Source of the DNA: Clostridia bacterium
GTDB taxonomy: Bacteria > Bacillota > Clostridia > TANB77 > CAG-508
DNA: 64,000 nt
Assembly (NCBI GenBank): GCA_017512025.1
Contig: JAFWHH010000008.1
Coordinates: 124,001 to 188,000 of the forward strand
Direction: 5' to 3'
A model generated the notes under the pieces. The model was not told where the DNA came from. It was given only the letters and a program-made list of their open reading frames with translations, and ran no database searches. The position numbers and the translations under genes were made by a program. This document shows positions 44,118 to 53,194 of the stretch, piece by piece (position 1 is the first letter of the stretch; the number at the start of each line of letters is the position of its first letter).

Positions 44118-45098
44118 CTAAATATAATCCTGGCTAATAACTTGTTTCTCCGTTAATACCCAATTCTTGTTATCGCTAACAATCTTTGTTCCACAGTATT
44201 CACATACTCCTGAACCATTGTGTTTGCTTATATCTGCTCCACAGTTTGGACAGAAGTTAAGAATTCTATTATTATTGATGCTTTGTCTAAATCTCATCTC
44301 ATAGTTAACACGCATCTTGTACTTGCTTTCTCCTCTTATCTTCTTACCTGTTGTTCTATCAGCAACGTAATCATATTGTTCGATTACATAGTGTGTAACT
44401 ATTGTTAATACTCCATTTTGAATAATTGCATCAACAATTTTACCATCTTTCATAACCATATCTTTCATTATATTTTGCTCGTTGCTAGCTTCCATAACAT
44501 TTAGTTGAGATTGGTACATATTGAACATTTCATCTGTTATAAGATTTCTAACGCTCTCTAAATCAAAATTCATCCATGCAACTTGAATATCTTTGTAAAT
44601 GTTAAATCCTTCTTTTAAGAATTCATCCTTATTAAAGTCAGGTTTTGCGAGCTTAATTTTATTCTCTATATCAGCAAAATTTATTTCCCTCTTATATGTA
44701 GATTGGTATGAAACATTTCTTGCTCTTCTTGAACCAATTTTAGCAATTATAAAGATAAGAAAGCACCAACCAAATGGGATTCCAAGGCATACTATAATAG
44801 TTACAATTTTACCTGTTTTACTCATATTTTTAAACGTACTACTGCCAGAGCTTGAACTTGAGCTTGATCTTGAACTTGATGAACTTCTTGACCTACTTCT
44901 TGATGAGCTACTAGATCTGCTTCTTGAGCCACTGCTACTTCTACTATGATGACTTGTGCTATGACCAGAATCAGCAAAGGATGTTCTTTGCTCTACAAGT
45001 GATACTGCACAAAAGCCTATAACAGCAATAATAATTATTCCTATAATCTTTGGTAGTATTTTCTTAATTTTATTTTTCATTTTATTCTCCATTATCAC
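44118..45098 (-). CDS. Tim44-like membrane protein with Ser/Arg-rich linker
   Basis: 326 residues. N-terminal membrane segment (about 12-32), then a Ser/Arg/His stretch (about 42-88, HSTSHHSRSSSGSRSRSSSS), a second membrane segment (about 97-120), the Tim44-like domain (KLAKPDFNKDEFLKEGFNIYKDIQVAWMNFDLESV region) and a zinc ribbon CPNCGADISKHNGSGVCEYCG. Tim44-fold domains bind membranes or partner proteins. The first Met is at 45098; a downstream ATG may also serve. Same operon as its two paralogues. Confidence 0.82.
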   Translation of the reverse strand: MIMENKMKNKIKKILPKIIGIIIIAVIGFCAVSLVEQRTSFADSGHSTSHHSRSSSGSRSRSSSSSRSRSRSSSSSRSSSSSSSGSSTFKNMSKTGKIVTIIVCLGIPFGWCFLIFIIAKIGSRRARNVSYQSTYKREINFADIENKIKLAKPDFNKDEFLKEGFNIYKDIQVAWMNFDLESVRNLITDEMFNMYQSQLNVMEASNEQNIMKDMVMKDGKIVDAIIQNGVLTIVTHYVIEQYDYVADRTTGKKIRGESKYKMRVNYEMRFRQSINNNRILNFCPNCGADISKHNGSGVCEYCGTKIVSDNKNWVLTEKQVISQDYI

Positions 45099-45137
45099 AT
45101 CTAGGGCAGACGAAATATCTGCCCTAAATATATTTTA

Positions 45138-46058
45138 TTATAATCTTGTTTGTCCCATATTCTTTTTGTCTGTTAAAATCCATTTAGCATTTTCAGATAC
45201 TACTTTTGATCCACAGTATTCGCAGACACCAGCACCATTGATTTTATTAATCTTAGCACCGCAGTTTGGACAATGCTCTACAACTTGCGATTGATCTAAA
45301 GTCTTTCTAAACTTCATATCATAAGTAATTCTAATCTTAGAACCTGCTGTTCCTCTTAGGACTTTACCTGTTGCTTTATCAACAATATAGTCATAGAAAT
45401 CAACTACAAATGTTGCAGTAATTGTAATATTTTCGTTTTGTTTAACAACATCTTTTAAGTAAGCTGCTTGTCTTGTGAATCCTCTCATTATGTTTTGCTC
45501 ACCTTTAACTTCCATAGTAGCTAATTGTGATTGGTACATATTAAACATTTCATCACTAATCTTATCTCTTACATCTTCAAGCTTAAAGTTCATCCATGCA
45601 TCTTGAACATCTAAGTATATTTGATATCCCTCTTGTATAAAGCTATTCTTATCAAAGTCAGGAATAAATGCCTTAACTCTATTTACTACATCATCATCAT
45701 TTACATTTGCTTTAAATGAAGCCGGTGCAACTGTTGAAACATTTGAACCACTGCCCTTCGTTAAAACACAAATAATGATTATCATAACAATTACAAAAGT
45801 CATAAATGTTGAGAAGCCTCCGCCCCCACCACTATAACTTCCACCACTATATGATGAACCGTAATCGTAATCATATGATGAAGATCCACCATAATCGTAT
45901 GAACCACCACCGTCATAACTTGAATCAAATCCTGAGTCAGCTAAAACTACATTCTTACGAAGTGCACTGCCTACAAAAAGTACTGTAATACTTATCATTA
46001 CGATAAAAAGTAGTTTTAATATACTAAATCCTTTTTTCTTCTTATTTGTATCTTCCAT
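45138..46058 (-). CDS. Tim44-like membrane protein with Gly/Ser/Tyr-rich linker
   Basis: 306 residues, the first gene of the trio. N-terminal membrane segment (about 12-32), a Gly/Ser/Tyr low-complexity stretch (about 45-85), a second membrane segment (about 87-105), the Tim44-like domain (IPDFDKNSFIQEGYQIYLDVQDAWMNFKLEDV region) and zinc ribbon CPNCGAKINKINGAGVCEYCG. It aligns with the middle gene from the Tim44-like domain onwards. SD AAGGAGGAAATAA before ATG 46058. Confidence 0.83.
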   Translation of the reverse strand: MEDTNKKKKGFSILKLLFIVMISITVLFVGSALRKNVVLADSGFDSSYDGGGSYDYGGSSSYDYDYGSSYSGGSYSGGGGGFSTFMTFVIVMIIIICVLTKGSGSNVSTVAPASFKANVNDDDVVNRVKAFIPDFDKNSFIQEGYQIYLDVQDAWMNFKLEDVRDKISDEMFNMYQSQLATMEVKGEQNIMRGFTRQAAYLKDVVKQNENITITATFVVDFYDYIVDKATGKVLRGTAGSKIRITYDMKFRKTLDQSQVVEHCPNCGAKINKINGAGVCEYCGSKVVSENAKWILTDKKNMGQTRL

Positions 46059-46105
46059 TTATTTCCTCCTTATTGCGTTTAGTACTACATTGATAAAAAA
46101 CACAA

Positions 46106-46141
46106 AAAGTACAAATAAACTTTAAGGTTTATTTGTACTTT
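46106..46141 (-). terminator. ychF terminator
   Basis: AAAGTACAAATAAAC / GTTTATTTGTACTTT, a perfect 15-base-pair stem with a 6-base loop, just after the ychF stop. Confidence 0.9.
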
Positions 46142-46146
46142 AAATC

Positions 46147-47238
46147 TTATACATTAAATCTGAATAACACTATGTCTCCATCTTGCATGATATAATCTTT
46201 ACCTTCTGAACGTAATAAACCTTTTTCTTTTGCGGCATTCATAGAGCCCTCTCTCATTAAATCGTCATATGAAACAATTTCAGCTCTAATAAATCCTCTT
46301 TCTATATCTGAATGTATTTTACCTGCAGCTTGTGGTGCCTTAGTACCTTTCTTAATTGTCCAAGCTCTAACCTCTGGTTCACCAGCAGTTAAGAATGACA
46401 TAAGTCCAAGTAAATCATAGCTAGATCTAATAACCTTATCTAATCCAGATTCACTTAGTCCAAGCATTTCAAGCATATCAGCTTTTTCGCTATCATCTAT
46501 ACTTGCAAGCTCTTCTTCAATCTTAACGCATAAAGGAATAACCTCTGCACCTTCTTTTTTAGCAATTTCCTTAACTTTCATAACATTTGGATCATTATCG
46601 GCATCTGCTAATTGCTCTTCAGAAACATTAGCAATGTATAATGTTGGTTTGATTGTTAATAAAAATGCATCTTTTATTAGTTCATTTTCATCTTCGTTTA
46701 AATCTACCATTCTTGCTGTTTTTCCAGCTTCTAATGCTGTTTTTAATTTTTCTAAAACATCTATTTCAGCTTGATATTTTTTATCAGCTTTTAAATTCTT
46801 TTTAGCTCTATCAAGTCTTTTATCGATTGTTTCAATATCAGCTAATATAAGCTCTAAATTAATTGTATCAATATCTCTAACTGGGTCTATACTTCCATCA
46901 ACGTGTACAACATTTGGATCCTCGAAGCATCTTACAACCTGTGCAATACTATCTGTTTCTCTAATGTGAGATAAGAATTTATTTCCTAATCCCTCACCTT
47001 TACTTGCACCTTTTACTAAACCAGCTATATCAACAAATTCAATTACAGCATGTGTTACTTTTTCTGGGTTGTACATCTTAGCTAAGTTATCTAATCTAAC
47101 ATCTGGTACTGGTACCACACCAACATTTGGCTCTATTGTACAAAATGGATAGTTAGCACATTCTGCTCCTGCGTTTGTAATTGCATTGAATAAAGTACTT
47201 TTTCCTACGTTTGGAAGTCCTACTATTCCTATTTTCAT
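46147..47238 (-). CDS. ychF: YchF/OLA1 GTPase-like ATPase
   Basis: 363 residues. GTPase-like P-loop GLPNVGKSTLFNAI (residues 6-19), DIAGLVKGASKGEGLGNKF, and a C-terminal TGS-like domain. YchF hydrolyses ATP rather than GTP in other bacteria and binds ribosomes. SD AAGGAAATGATAG. Near-universal in bacteria; normal length. Confidence 0.97.
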   Translation of the reverse strand: MKIGIVGLPNVGKSTLFNAITNAGAECANYPFCTIEPNVGVVPVPDVRLDNLAKMYNPEKVTHAVIEFVDIAGLVKGASKGEGLGNKFLSHIRETDSIAQVVRCFEDPNVVHVDGSIDPVRDIDTINLELILADIETIDKRLDRAKKNLKADKKYQAEIDVLEKLKTALEAGKTARMVDLNEDENELIKDAFLLTIKPTLYIANVSEEQLADADNDPNVMKVKEIAKKEGAEVIPLCVKIEEELASIDDSEKADMLEMLGLSESGLDKVIRSSYDLLGLMSFLTAGEPEVRAWTIKKGTKAPQAAGKIHSDIERGFIRAEIVSYDDLMREGSMNAAKEKGLLRSEGKDYIMQDGDIVLFRFNV

Positions 47239-47312
47239 TCTATCATTTCCTTTCAGTAATTAACTTTTAAATTATCGTACTTACTTTACCATATTTTCGT
47301 AAATTTATCAAT

Positions 47313-47342
47313 AAAAAAAGAGCTAGAAAAAGCTCTTTTTTT
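47313..47342 (-). terminator. tRNA-Thr terminator
   Basis: AAAAAAGAGCT / AGCTCTTTTTT with a short loop, just after the tRNA 3' end on the minus strand. Confidence 0.85.
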
Positions 47343-47351
47343 ATTTAAATA

Positions 47352-47427
47352 TGGAGCCTACAACCGGATTTGAACCGGTGACCTCTACCTTACCAAGGTA
47401 GTGCTCTACCTACTGAGCTATGAAGGC
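47352..47427 (-). tRNA. tRNA-Thr (anticodon GGT)
   Basis: A 76-base cloverleaf with encoded CCA. Anticodon stem CTACC/GGTAG with loop TTGGTAA gives anticodon GGT. The D arm (GCTC...GAGC) and T arm (ACCGG TTCAAAT CCGGT) are intact. The acceptor stem GCCTTCA/TGTAGGC has one U-U mismatch at the 5-68 pair. A promoter TTGACA...TAAACT lies upstream. Confidence 0.95.
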
Positions 47428-47446
47428 AAAATTTATTCGTAGATAG

Positions 47447-47475
47447 AGTTTATAGCAGTTTATAAAAATTGTCAA
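47447..47475 (-). promoter_or_regulatory. Promoter of tRNA-Thr
   Basis: Minus strand TTGACA (47470-47475), 17 bases, TAAACT (47447-47452); the overlapping TATAAA gives a 15-base spacing. Confidence 0.55.
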
Positions 47476-47550
47476 TATGCAGTTCAAAAATAGCCCTTTA
47501 TTTCTTGATTTTACTCACTTTTCTTTTTTCTTTTTTATTCCATTTTTTTA

Positions 47551-47579
47551 TTTACAAATTAGCCTTCTTAATATAAAAT
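47551..47579 (+). promoter_or_regulatory. Promoter of tsaE-tsaB-rimI
   Basis: TTTACA (47551-47556), 17 bases, TAAAAT (47574-47579), 36 bases before the tsaE ATG. Confidence 0.6.
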
Positions 47580-47614
47580 ATTGCTAGAAGAAATTTAGTT
47601 TGAAAGGTGAAAAT

Positions 47615-48073
47615 ATGTACAATTTTATATCAAAGTCTGAAGCTGATACTTTAGCCTTTGCAAAACAACTTGCATCAAAACTTGATAAGAAAGATATAGT
47701 CGTTCTAACTGGAGAGCTTGGATCTGGAAAAACAAAATTCACAGAAGGTTTTCTAGGTTTTTTTGGTCTTGAAAAAGAAATATCAAGTCCAACATTTACG
47801 ATAGTAAACGAGTATAATGCTGAAAACGGACTAAACATTTATCATTTTGATGTATATAGATTATCTGATACAGAAGAATTTTACGCTATTGGCGGTGAAG
47901 AATATTTTGAAAATGGAATTTGTATTATCGAATGGGGCGAAATAATTTTAGATGCCCTTCCAAAAGATTACATACATATTACATTTGAAAAGAATACTGA
48001 TAACGAAAACGAAAGACTTTTAAAGATTGAAACAGTTGGTGATAAATATAATAATTTATTTCCACTAAGTTAA
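47615..48073 (+). CDS. tsaE: TsaE, ATPase of the t6A tRNA-modification complex
   Basis: 152 residues. Walker A in LTGELGSGKTKFTEGF, TIVNEYN, HFDVYRLSDTEEFYAIGGEEYF and WGEII. It acts with TsaB and TsaD to make N6-threonylcarbamoyladenosine on ANN tRNAs. ATG 47615 follows GAAAGGTGAAA; the TTG at 47600 is not needed. Next to tsaB, the usual partner. Confidence 0.96.
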   Translation: MYNFISKSEADTLAFAKQLASKLDKKDIVVLTGELGSGKTKFTEGFLGFFGLEKEISSPTFTIVNEYNAENGLNIYHFDVYRLSDTEEFYAIGGEEYFENGICIIEWGEIILDALPKDYIHITFEKNTDNENERLLKIETVGDKYNNLFPLS

Positions 48074-48102
48074 TACATATTTTATTTTAGAAAGGATTAA
48101 AC

Positions 48103-48795
48103 ATGAAAATATTAGCAATAGATACATCGTCTAAAATATGTTCAGTATCAATACTTGAAGATAACGATGTAATTATAGAAAAGCATACTAATGATGAAAA
48201 AACACATTCACAAAACTTAATGCCACTTGTTGACGAAATATTTAAAGAGTCTAATTTATCATTAGATGATATGGGCTTACTTTCATGTTGTTTAGGACCT
48301 GGATCATTTACTGGTATAAGAATTGGAATTGCTACAATCAAGGCATTTGCTGATGTAAAAAAGATTCCTGTTGTTGGAGTTACTTCATTAGAGAGTTTAG
48401 CATATAACATTACAACCCCAGGATTAATTGTTAGTTTAATAGATGCAAAAAATGATAATGTTTACTATTCCCTATTTAGTTTTGACGGAACAAGTTATAA
48501 ACAAATCGGTGAATATCAAGCAGACAACATTCAAAACATTTTAGATTCATTATCAATATATGATGATACTTTAACATTTGTTGGAGATGGTTCTAGCTTA
48601 CATCATGATAAAATTCAAACTTTTATAAAAAATCCAGAATTTGCGTCTGATGAGCAAAATATTCAAACAAGTATTAGTATTGGAAAATCAGCATATAATA
48701 AATTTAAAGCTGGAAACTATGGAGATTCAAATACCCTACTTCCAATTTACTTAAAGAAATCTCAAGCAGAAAGGCAATTAGATGGAGAAAAATAA
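48103..48795 (+). CDS. tsaB: TsaB, subunit of the t6A tRNA-modification complex
   Basis: 230 residues, actin-like fold. MKILAIDTSSKICSVSIL, KTHSQNLMPLVDEI and SCCLGPGSFTGIRIGIATIKAFA are the family signature. It scaffolds TsaD and TsaE. It lies 29 bases after tsaE and its stop overlaps the rimI start. SD AGAAAGGATTAAAC. Confidence 0.97.
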   Translation: MKILAIDTSSKICSVSILEDNDVIIEKHTNDEKTHSQNLMPLVDEIFKESNLSLDDMGLLSCCLGPGSFTGIRIGIATIKAFADVKKIPVVGVTSLESLAYNITTPGLIVSLIDAKNDNVYYSLFSFDGTSYKQIGEYQADNIQNILDSLSIYDDTLTFVGDGSSLHHDKIQTFIKNPEFASDEQNIQTSISIGKSAYNKFKAGNYGDSNTLLPIYLKKSQAERQLDGEK

Positions 48796-49228
48796 TATAG
48801 AAATTATTGAAATGTCTGACAATGATTTACTTGTTTTAAAAGATTCTTTAACAAACGAGTTTGATGATTTTTGGACATACAATATATTAAAGCAAGAATT
48901 TGATAATGATAACACAACATATATCGTTGCTAAAGAAGATGATAATATTGTTGGTTTTGCTGGAATCTTAGTTATACTGGATGAAGCAAACATTATGAAC
49001 ATTGTTACAAAAAAAGATAAAAGAAAGCTTGGTATTGGTTCCCTACTTCTTGAAAAATTAATTGATATTTCTAAATCAAGAAATCTTGCATCAATTACAC
49101 TTGAAGTAAATGAGAAAAATATACCAGCAATCAATCTTTATAAAAAATATAATTTTCAGCAGGTTGGAGTTAGAAAAAAATACTATGATAATACCGATAC
49201 TGCGATACTTATGACTTTATATCTGTAA
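48782..49228 (+). CDS. rimI: RimI-type N-acetyltransferase
   Basis: 148 residues, GNAT fold. NIMNIVTKKDKRKLGIGSLLLEKLI has the acetyl-CoA loop, followed by SITLEVNEKNIPAINLYKKYNFQQVGVRKKYY. In E. coli RimI acetylates ribosomal protein S18. Its ATG overlaps the tsaB 3' end by 14 bases, so translation is coupled. The tsaE-tsaB-rimI order is a classic Firmicutes cluster. Confidence 0.93.
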   Translation: MEKNNIEIIEMSDNDLLVLKDSLTNEFDDFWTYNILKQEFDNDNTTYIVAKEDDNIVGFAGILVILDEANIMNIVTKKDKRKLGIGSLLLEKLIDISKSRNLASITLEVNEKNIPAINLYKKYNFQQVGVRKKYYDNTDTAILMTLYL

Positions 49229-49252
49229 CATATAAATATTAAGGAGGAACAA

Positions 49253-51643
49253 ATGAAAAATAAGAATGAATTAAATTACAAAAGTTTAAAGGCTTTTTGT
49301 GATCCCAAAGTATTTGAATTTGAGACTACAGAGGAGCTTACAAATATTGAAACAGGAATTGGACAAGACCGTGGAATAAAAGCTCTTGAATTTGGTTTAG
49401 GAGTTGATATAAAAGGTTATAATCTATATCTAGAAGGTCCAAGTGGTGTTGGTAAAACAATGTATACCAAACACTACTTAGATAAGATATCTAAAAAGAG
49501 AAAAACTCCATGTGACTGGTGTTATATTTATAATTTTGACAATCCAAATGAACCAATTGCTGTACCTCTTCACGCCGGACAAGGTAGAGAATTTAAAGAG
49601 CAAATGGATTCTTTTGTTAAAGATATAAAGAATGATTTATCTAATACTTTTAACAATGAAGATTTCGAAAAAGAAAAAACATTAATAACACAAGCATACG
49701 AAGAAAAGAAAATTGCCCTTATGGAGAAATTAAATAAGAAATCTAAGAAGTATGGTTTTGAGGTAAAATCTGCTCAAAATGGTATTTATATGATGCCTGT
49801 TATTGATGGTAAAACAATTGAACAAGAAGAATTTGAAAAACTTGATGATGAAACAAAACAAAGCTTTGAAGATAATTCTAATATTGTACAAGAGCAAGTT
49901 CTTCAAGTAATTAGTGAAATAAAAAATATTGAGAGAGAATCTCAAAAGAAATTATCAGAATGGCAATCTAATGTTGCATTATTAACAATTAATGCACATA
50001 TAAATTATATTCGTTCAAAGTTCAAAAGAAATAAAAAAATTAGTAATTTCTTAGAGAGTATTAAGAATGATATTTTAAAGAATATAGATTTATTTTTAGT
50101 TGATCCAAATGCAGAACCTCATAATCCTCCAATGCTTGGTCCAAGACAAGAGCCACCAAAGCCATGGGAGAATTATAAAGTTAATCTATTTGTAGACAAT
50201 AGTAATCAAGATGGAGCTCCAGTAATTATGGATTCTGATTACTCTTATCACAATATATTTGGAAAGCTTGAATATGAAAACTATTTTGGTTCATTAAAGA
50301 CTGATTATACAATGTTAAAACCAGGTCTATTACATGGAGCAAATGGTGGATATATCATATTCCAAGCAAAGGATTTACTAGAAAATCCAATGTGTTATGA
50401 AACACTTAAAAAATCATTAAGACAAAAACAATTATTAATAGAAAATACTGCCGATCCAAGATCATCAATGGTATTAATCTCATTAAAACCAGAGCCAATT
50501 CCTCTTGATTTAAAAGTTATACTTATTGGAGATGAAGAAATATATCAAACATTATCTGCAATTGATCCAGACTTCAGCAAGCTATTTAAAATTAAAGTTG
50601 AATTCGAAGATTCATCAGATAAAAACGAAGAAAATATGAATAAAATTGCTAAATTTATTCATGGATTCTGTGAACAAGAAGAGCTTTTACCTTTAGATGC
50701 AAGTGCTGTAGCTAAAATAATGGAATACTCTTCACGTCTTGCTGATAATCAAGAAAAACTTTCTACAAGATTTAATGATTTATCACAAATAATTGCAGAA
50801 GCTTCAACATGGGCTACAATGGATAAATCAAAGGTTGTAACTGCAGAATATATTAATATGGCTCTTTCAGAGAGAATAAACAGAGTTAAGAAATACGACT
50901 CAATGTATACAGAAATGATAAAAGATAACACTCTTCTTATTGATACAAAAGGATCTAAAGTTGGACAAATCAACGGCCTAACAGTTATGAATATTGGAGA
51001 CTATAGTTTTGGGAAACCAGTAAAAATTACAGCGAATACTTACACTGGAAAAATTGGTGTAATCAATATTGAACGTGAAGTTTCATTATCTGGTTCATCT
51101 CACTCAAAAGGTGTTTATATTTTAAGTGGATATTTAGGAGAAAAATTTGCACAAGATATTCCTCTATCATTAACAGCAAGTATATGTTTCGAACAATTAT
51201 ATAATGGTGTTGATGGTGATAGTGCTTCTAGTACAGAGCTATATGCAATACTATCAAGCCTATCTGGAATTCCAATCTCACAAAATATTGCTGTTACAGG
51301 TTCCGTTAACCAAAAAGGAGAAATTCAACCAATTGGTGGTGTTAATGAAAAGATTGAAGGATTCTATCAAATTTGTAAGATGAGAGGATTAGATGGCTCT
51401 CAAGGTGTTATGATACCAGTACAAAATAAAAAGAATCTAAACTTAAATGATGAAGTAGTAGAAGCTGTAAAAGAGGGAAAATTCCATGTTTATGCTGTTA
51501 GCACAATTGATGAAGGAATTGAAATCTTAACTGGTGTTCCAGCTGGTAAAGCTGATAAAAATGGAAAATTCCCTGGTGGAACAATTAATTATTTAGCATA
51601 CGAAAAATTAAAGAAATATGCTTCAATAAAAATTGAACACTAA
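49253..51643 (+). CDS. Lon-like ATP-dependent protease (AAA_32 / Lon_C type)
   Basis: 796 residues. Walker A in LEGPSGVGKTMYTKHYL (near residue 65), an AAA domain interrupted by a coiled coil (about 130-270, KEKTLITQAYEEKKIALMEKL), then a Lon-type proteolytic domain with catalytic Ser in DGDSASSTELYA and Lys in GGVNEKIEGFYQI. It lacks the classical Lon N-domain. SD AAGGAGGAACAA before ATG 49253. It is probably a quality-control protease; the membrane-bound LonB of archaea is different. Confidence 0.92.
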   Translation: MKNKNELNYKSLKAFCDPKVFEFETTEELTNIETGIGQDRGIKALEFGLGVDIKGYNLYLEGPSGVGKTMYTKHYLDKISKKRKTPCDWCYIYNFDNPNEPIAVPLHAGQGREFKEQMDSFVKDIKNDLSNTFNNEDFEKEKTLITQAYEEKKIALMEKLNKKSKKYGFEVKSAQNGIYMMPVIDGKTIEQEEFEKLDDETKQSFEDNSNIVQEQVLQVISEIKNIERESQKKLSEWQSNVALLTINAHINYIRSKFKRNKKISNFLESIKNDILKNIDLFLVDPNAEPHNPPMLGPRQEPPKPWENYKVNLFVDNSNQDGAPVIMDSDYSYHNIFGKLEYENYFGSLKTDYTMLKPGLLHGANGGYIIFQAKDLLENPMCYETLKKSLRQKQLLIENTADPRSSMVLISLKPEPIPLDLKVILIGDEEIYQTLSAIDPDFSKLFKIKVEFEDSSDKNEENMNKIAKFIHGFCEQEELLPLDASAVAKIMEYSSRLADNQEKLSTRFNDLSQIIAEASTWATMDKSKVVTAEYINMALSERINRVKKYDSMYTEMIKDNTLLIDTKGSKVGQINGLTVMNIGDYSFGKPVKITANTYTGKIGVINIEREVSLSGSSHSKGVYILSGYLGEKFAQDIPLSLTASICFEQLYNGVDGDSASSTELYAILSSLSGIPISQNIAVTGSVNQKGEIQPIGGVNEKIEGFYQICKMRGLDGSQGVMIPVQNKKNLNLNDEVVEAVKEGKFHVYAVSTIDEGIEILTGVPAGKADKNGKFPGGTINYLAYEKLKKYASIKIEH

Positions 51644-51671
51644 TATTTAAATATTCATAAATCATTTATAT

Positions 51672-51712
51672 AAAAAATAGAAATCAGTATTGAATCTGAT
51701 TTCTATTTTTTT
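51672..51712. terminator. Bidirectional terminator between the Lon-like and COG2509 genes
   Basis: A perfect 16-base-pair stem AAAAAATAGAAATCAG / CTGATTTCTATTTTTT with an 8-base loop, between convergent genes. Confidence 0.9.
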
Positions 51713-51730
51713 ATATTTATTATTTAATTA

Positions 51731-53161
51731 TTAATTTATCTTCTTAGCAAGTATTCTAGCCATTTGGACTCCTGAACAAGAAGCCATCATTAATCCTCTT
51801 GTCATTCCTCCTCCATCTCCTATTGAATATAAACCTTTAACACTTGATTCAAAATTTTCATCAATATCTAGTTTATTACTGTAGAATTTTATTTCTGGAG
51901 CATATAGTAAGTTGTCTGGATTTGCAAATCCTTCAACTACCTTATCCATTTCTCTAATAAATTGTAGAATGTCTGTCATTGTTCTATAACCAATAGCAAA
52001 TGTTATATCTCCAGGTATTGCTGATTTAAGAGTTGGAACAACGGAGTTTTTATCAAGTTCATCTTGCCACGTTCTCTTTCCTCTGTAAATATCTCCAAGT
52101 CTTTGTACTAGTACATTACCTTGTCCTAATTCATTTAAGTTCTTAGCAACATTTCTACCATAATCAATTGGTTTATTAAATGGATATGTGAAATTATGTG
52201 ATACAAGAATTGCTAAGTTAGTATTCGTACTTTTTCTTTCTTTATATGAGTGTCCATTTACCAAGTTTAAGTTGTTATCATATACTTCTGAAGAAACGAA
52301 TCCACTTGGATTTTGGCAGAATGTTCTAACTTTATCCTTAAATGGATATGGTCTACTGATAAATTTTCCTTCATACATATATTTATTGATATCTTTCATT
52401 ACACTATCTGGTAATTCGTATCTAACACCAATATCAACACAACCAGACTTAGTATCAATACTATGCTTGTCACACATATCTGAAAGCCAGTTAGCTCCTT
52501 TTCTACCAACAGCAATAACAACATTGTCGGAATAAACTTCACTTTCTTCTTTTCCTTTATTTGTTACAATTTTAGCACCTTTAACTTTATTATCTTCGAT
52601 AATTAAATCCTTAACCTCTGTTTCAAACATAAGATTAATTCCATTATCGATTAAATAGTTTTCTAGCTTTTTATATAATTCATGAGCCTTTTCTGTTCCT
52701 AAGTGTCTTATTGGAATATTAATCAAATTAATATTTTGCTTTGTAGCTTTTTCCTTTATCTTAGCAACTTGCTCTTTATAATCAACACCTTCTAATTTCT
52801 TATCGGCACCAAATTTCAAATAAATCTCATCTGTATAATCAATTAGACGTTTTGTCTTTTCGACACCTATATATTCATGAAGAATTCCACCAACATAAAT
52901 ATCATCATCTTCATCATTATATAATGATAACTTCCCATCTGAGAATGCACCTGCTCCAGAGAAACCACTTGTTATGTTGCAAAATGGCTTACACTTTACA
53001 CACTTTCCAACCTTTTCCAGTGGACAATTTCTATCCTCCACCTTTTTCCCTTGATCAATAAGTAAAATATTTTTAGCTTTCTTAAGCTGTATAAGCTCAT
53101 ATGCACAAAATATTCCACTTGGGCCCATTCCTATTACAATTGCGTCATAAGAATTCTTCAT
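51731..53161 (-). CDS. FAD-dependent dehydrogenase, COG2509 type
   Basis: 476 residues. FAD Rossmann site IVIGMGPSGIFCAYEL (residues 9-24), Cys-containing insertion NCPLEKVGKCVKCKPFCNI and GAFSDGKLSLYND, NVVIAVGRKGANWL, and a C-terminal SIGDGGGMTRGLMMASCSG. The family is conserved in anaerobes but the substrate is unknown; the Cys stretch could carry a metal or a disulfide. Single gene, with SD AAGGAGTGATTTT. Confidence 0.9.
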   Translation of the reverse strand: MKNSYDAIVIGMGPSGIFCAYELIQLKKAKNILLIDQGKKVEDRNCPLEKVGKCVKCKPFCNITSGFSGAGAFSDGKLSLYNDEDDDIYVGGILHEYIGVEKTKRLIDYTDEIYLKFGADKKLEGVDYKEQVAKIKEKATKQNINLINIPIRHLGTEKAHELYKKLENYLIDNGINLMFETEVKDLIIEDNKVKGAKIVTNKGKEESEVYSDNVVIAVGRKGANWLSDMCDKHSIDTKSGCVDIGVRYELPDSVMKDINKYMYEGKFISRPYPFKDKVRTFCQNPSGFVSSEVYDNNLNLVNGHSYKERKSTNTNLAILVSHNFTYPFNKPIDYGRNVAKNLNELGQGNVLVQRLGDIYRGKRTWQDELDKNSVVPTLKSAIPGDITFAIGYRTMTDILQFIREMDKVVEGFANPDNLLYAPEIKFYSNKLDIDENFESSVKGLYSIGDGGGMTRGLMMASCSGVQMARILAKKIN

Positions 53162-53194
53162 AAAATCACTCCTTGTTTATCTTAAATGTTTATC

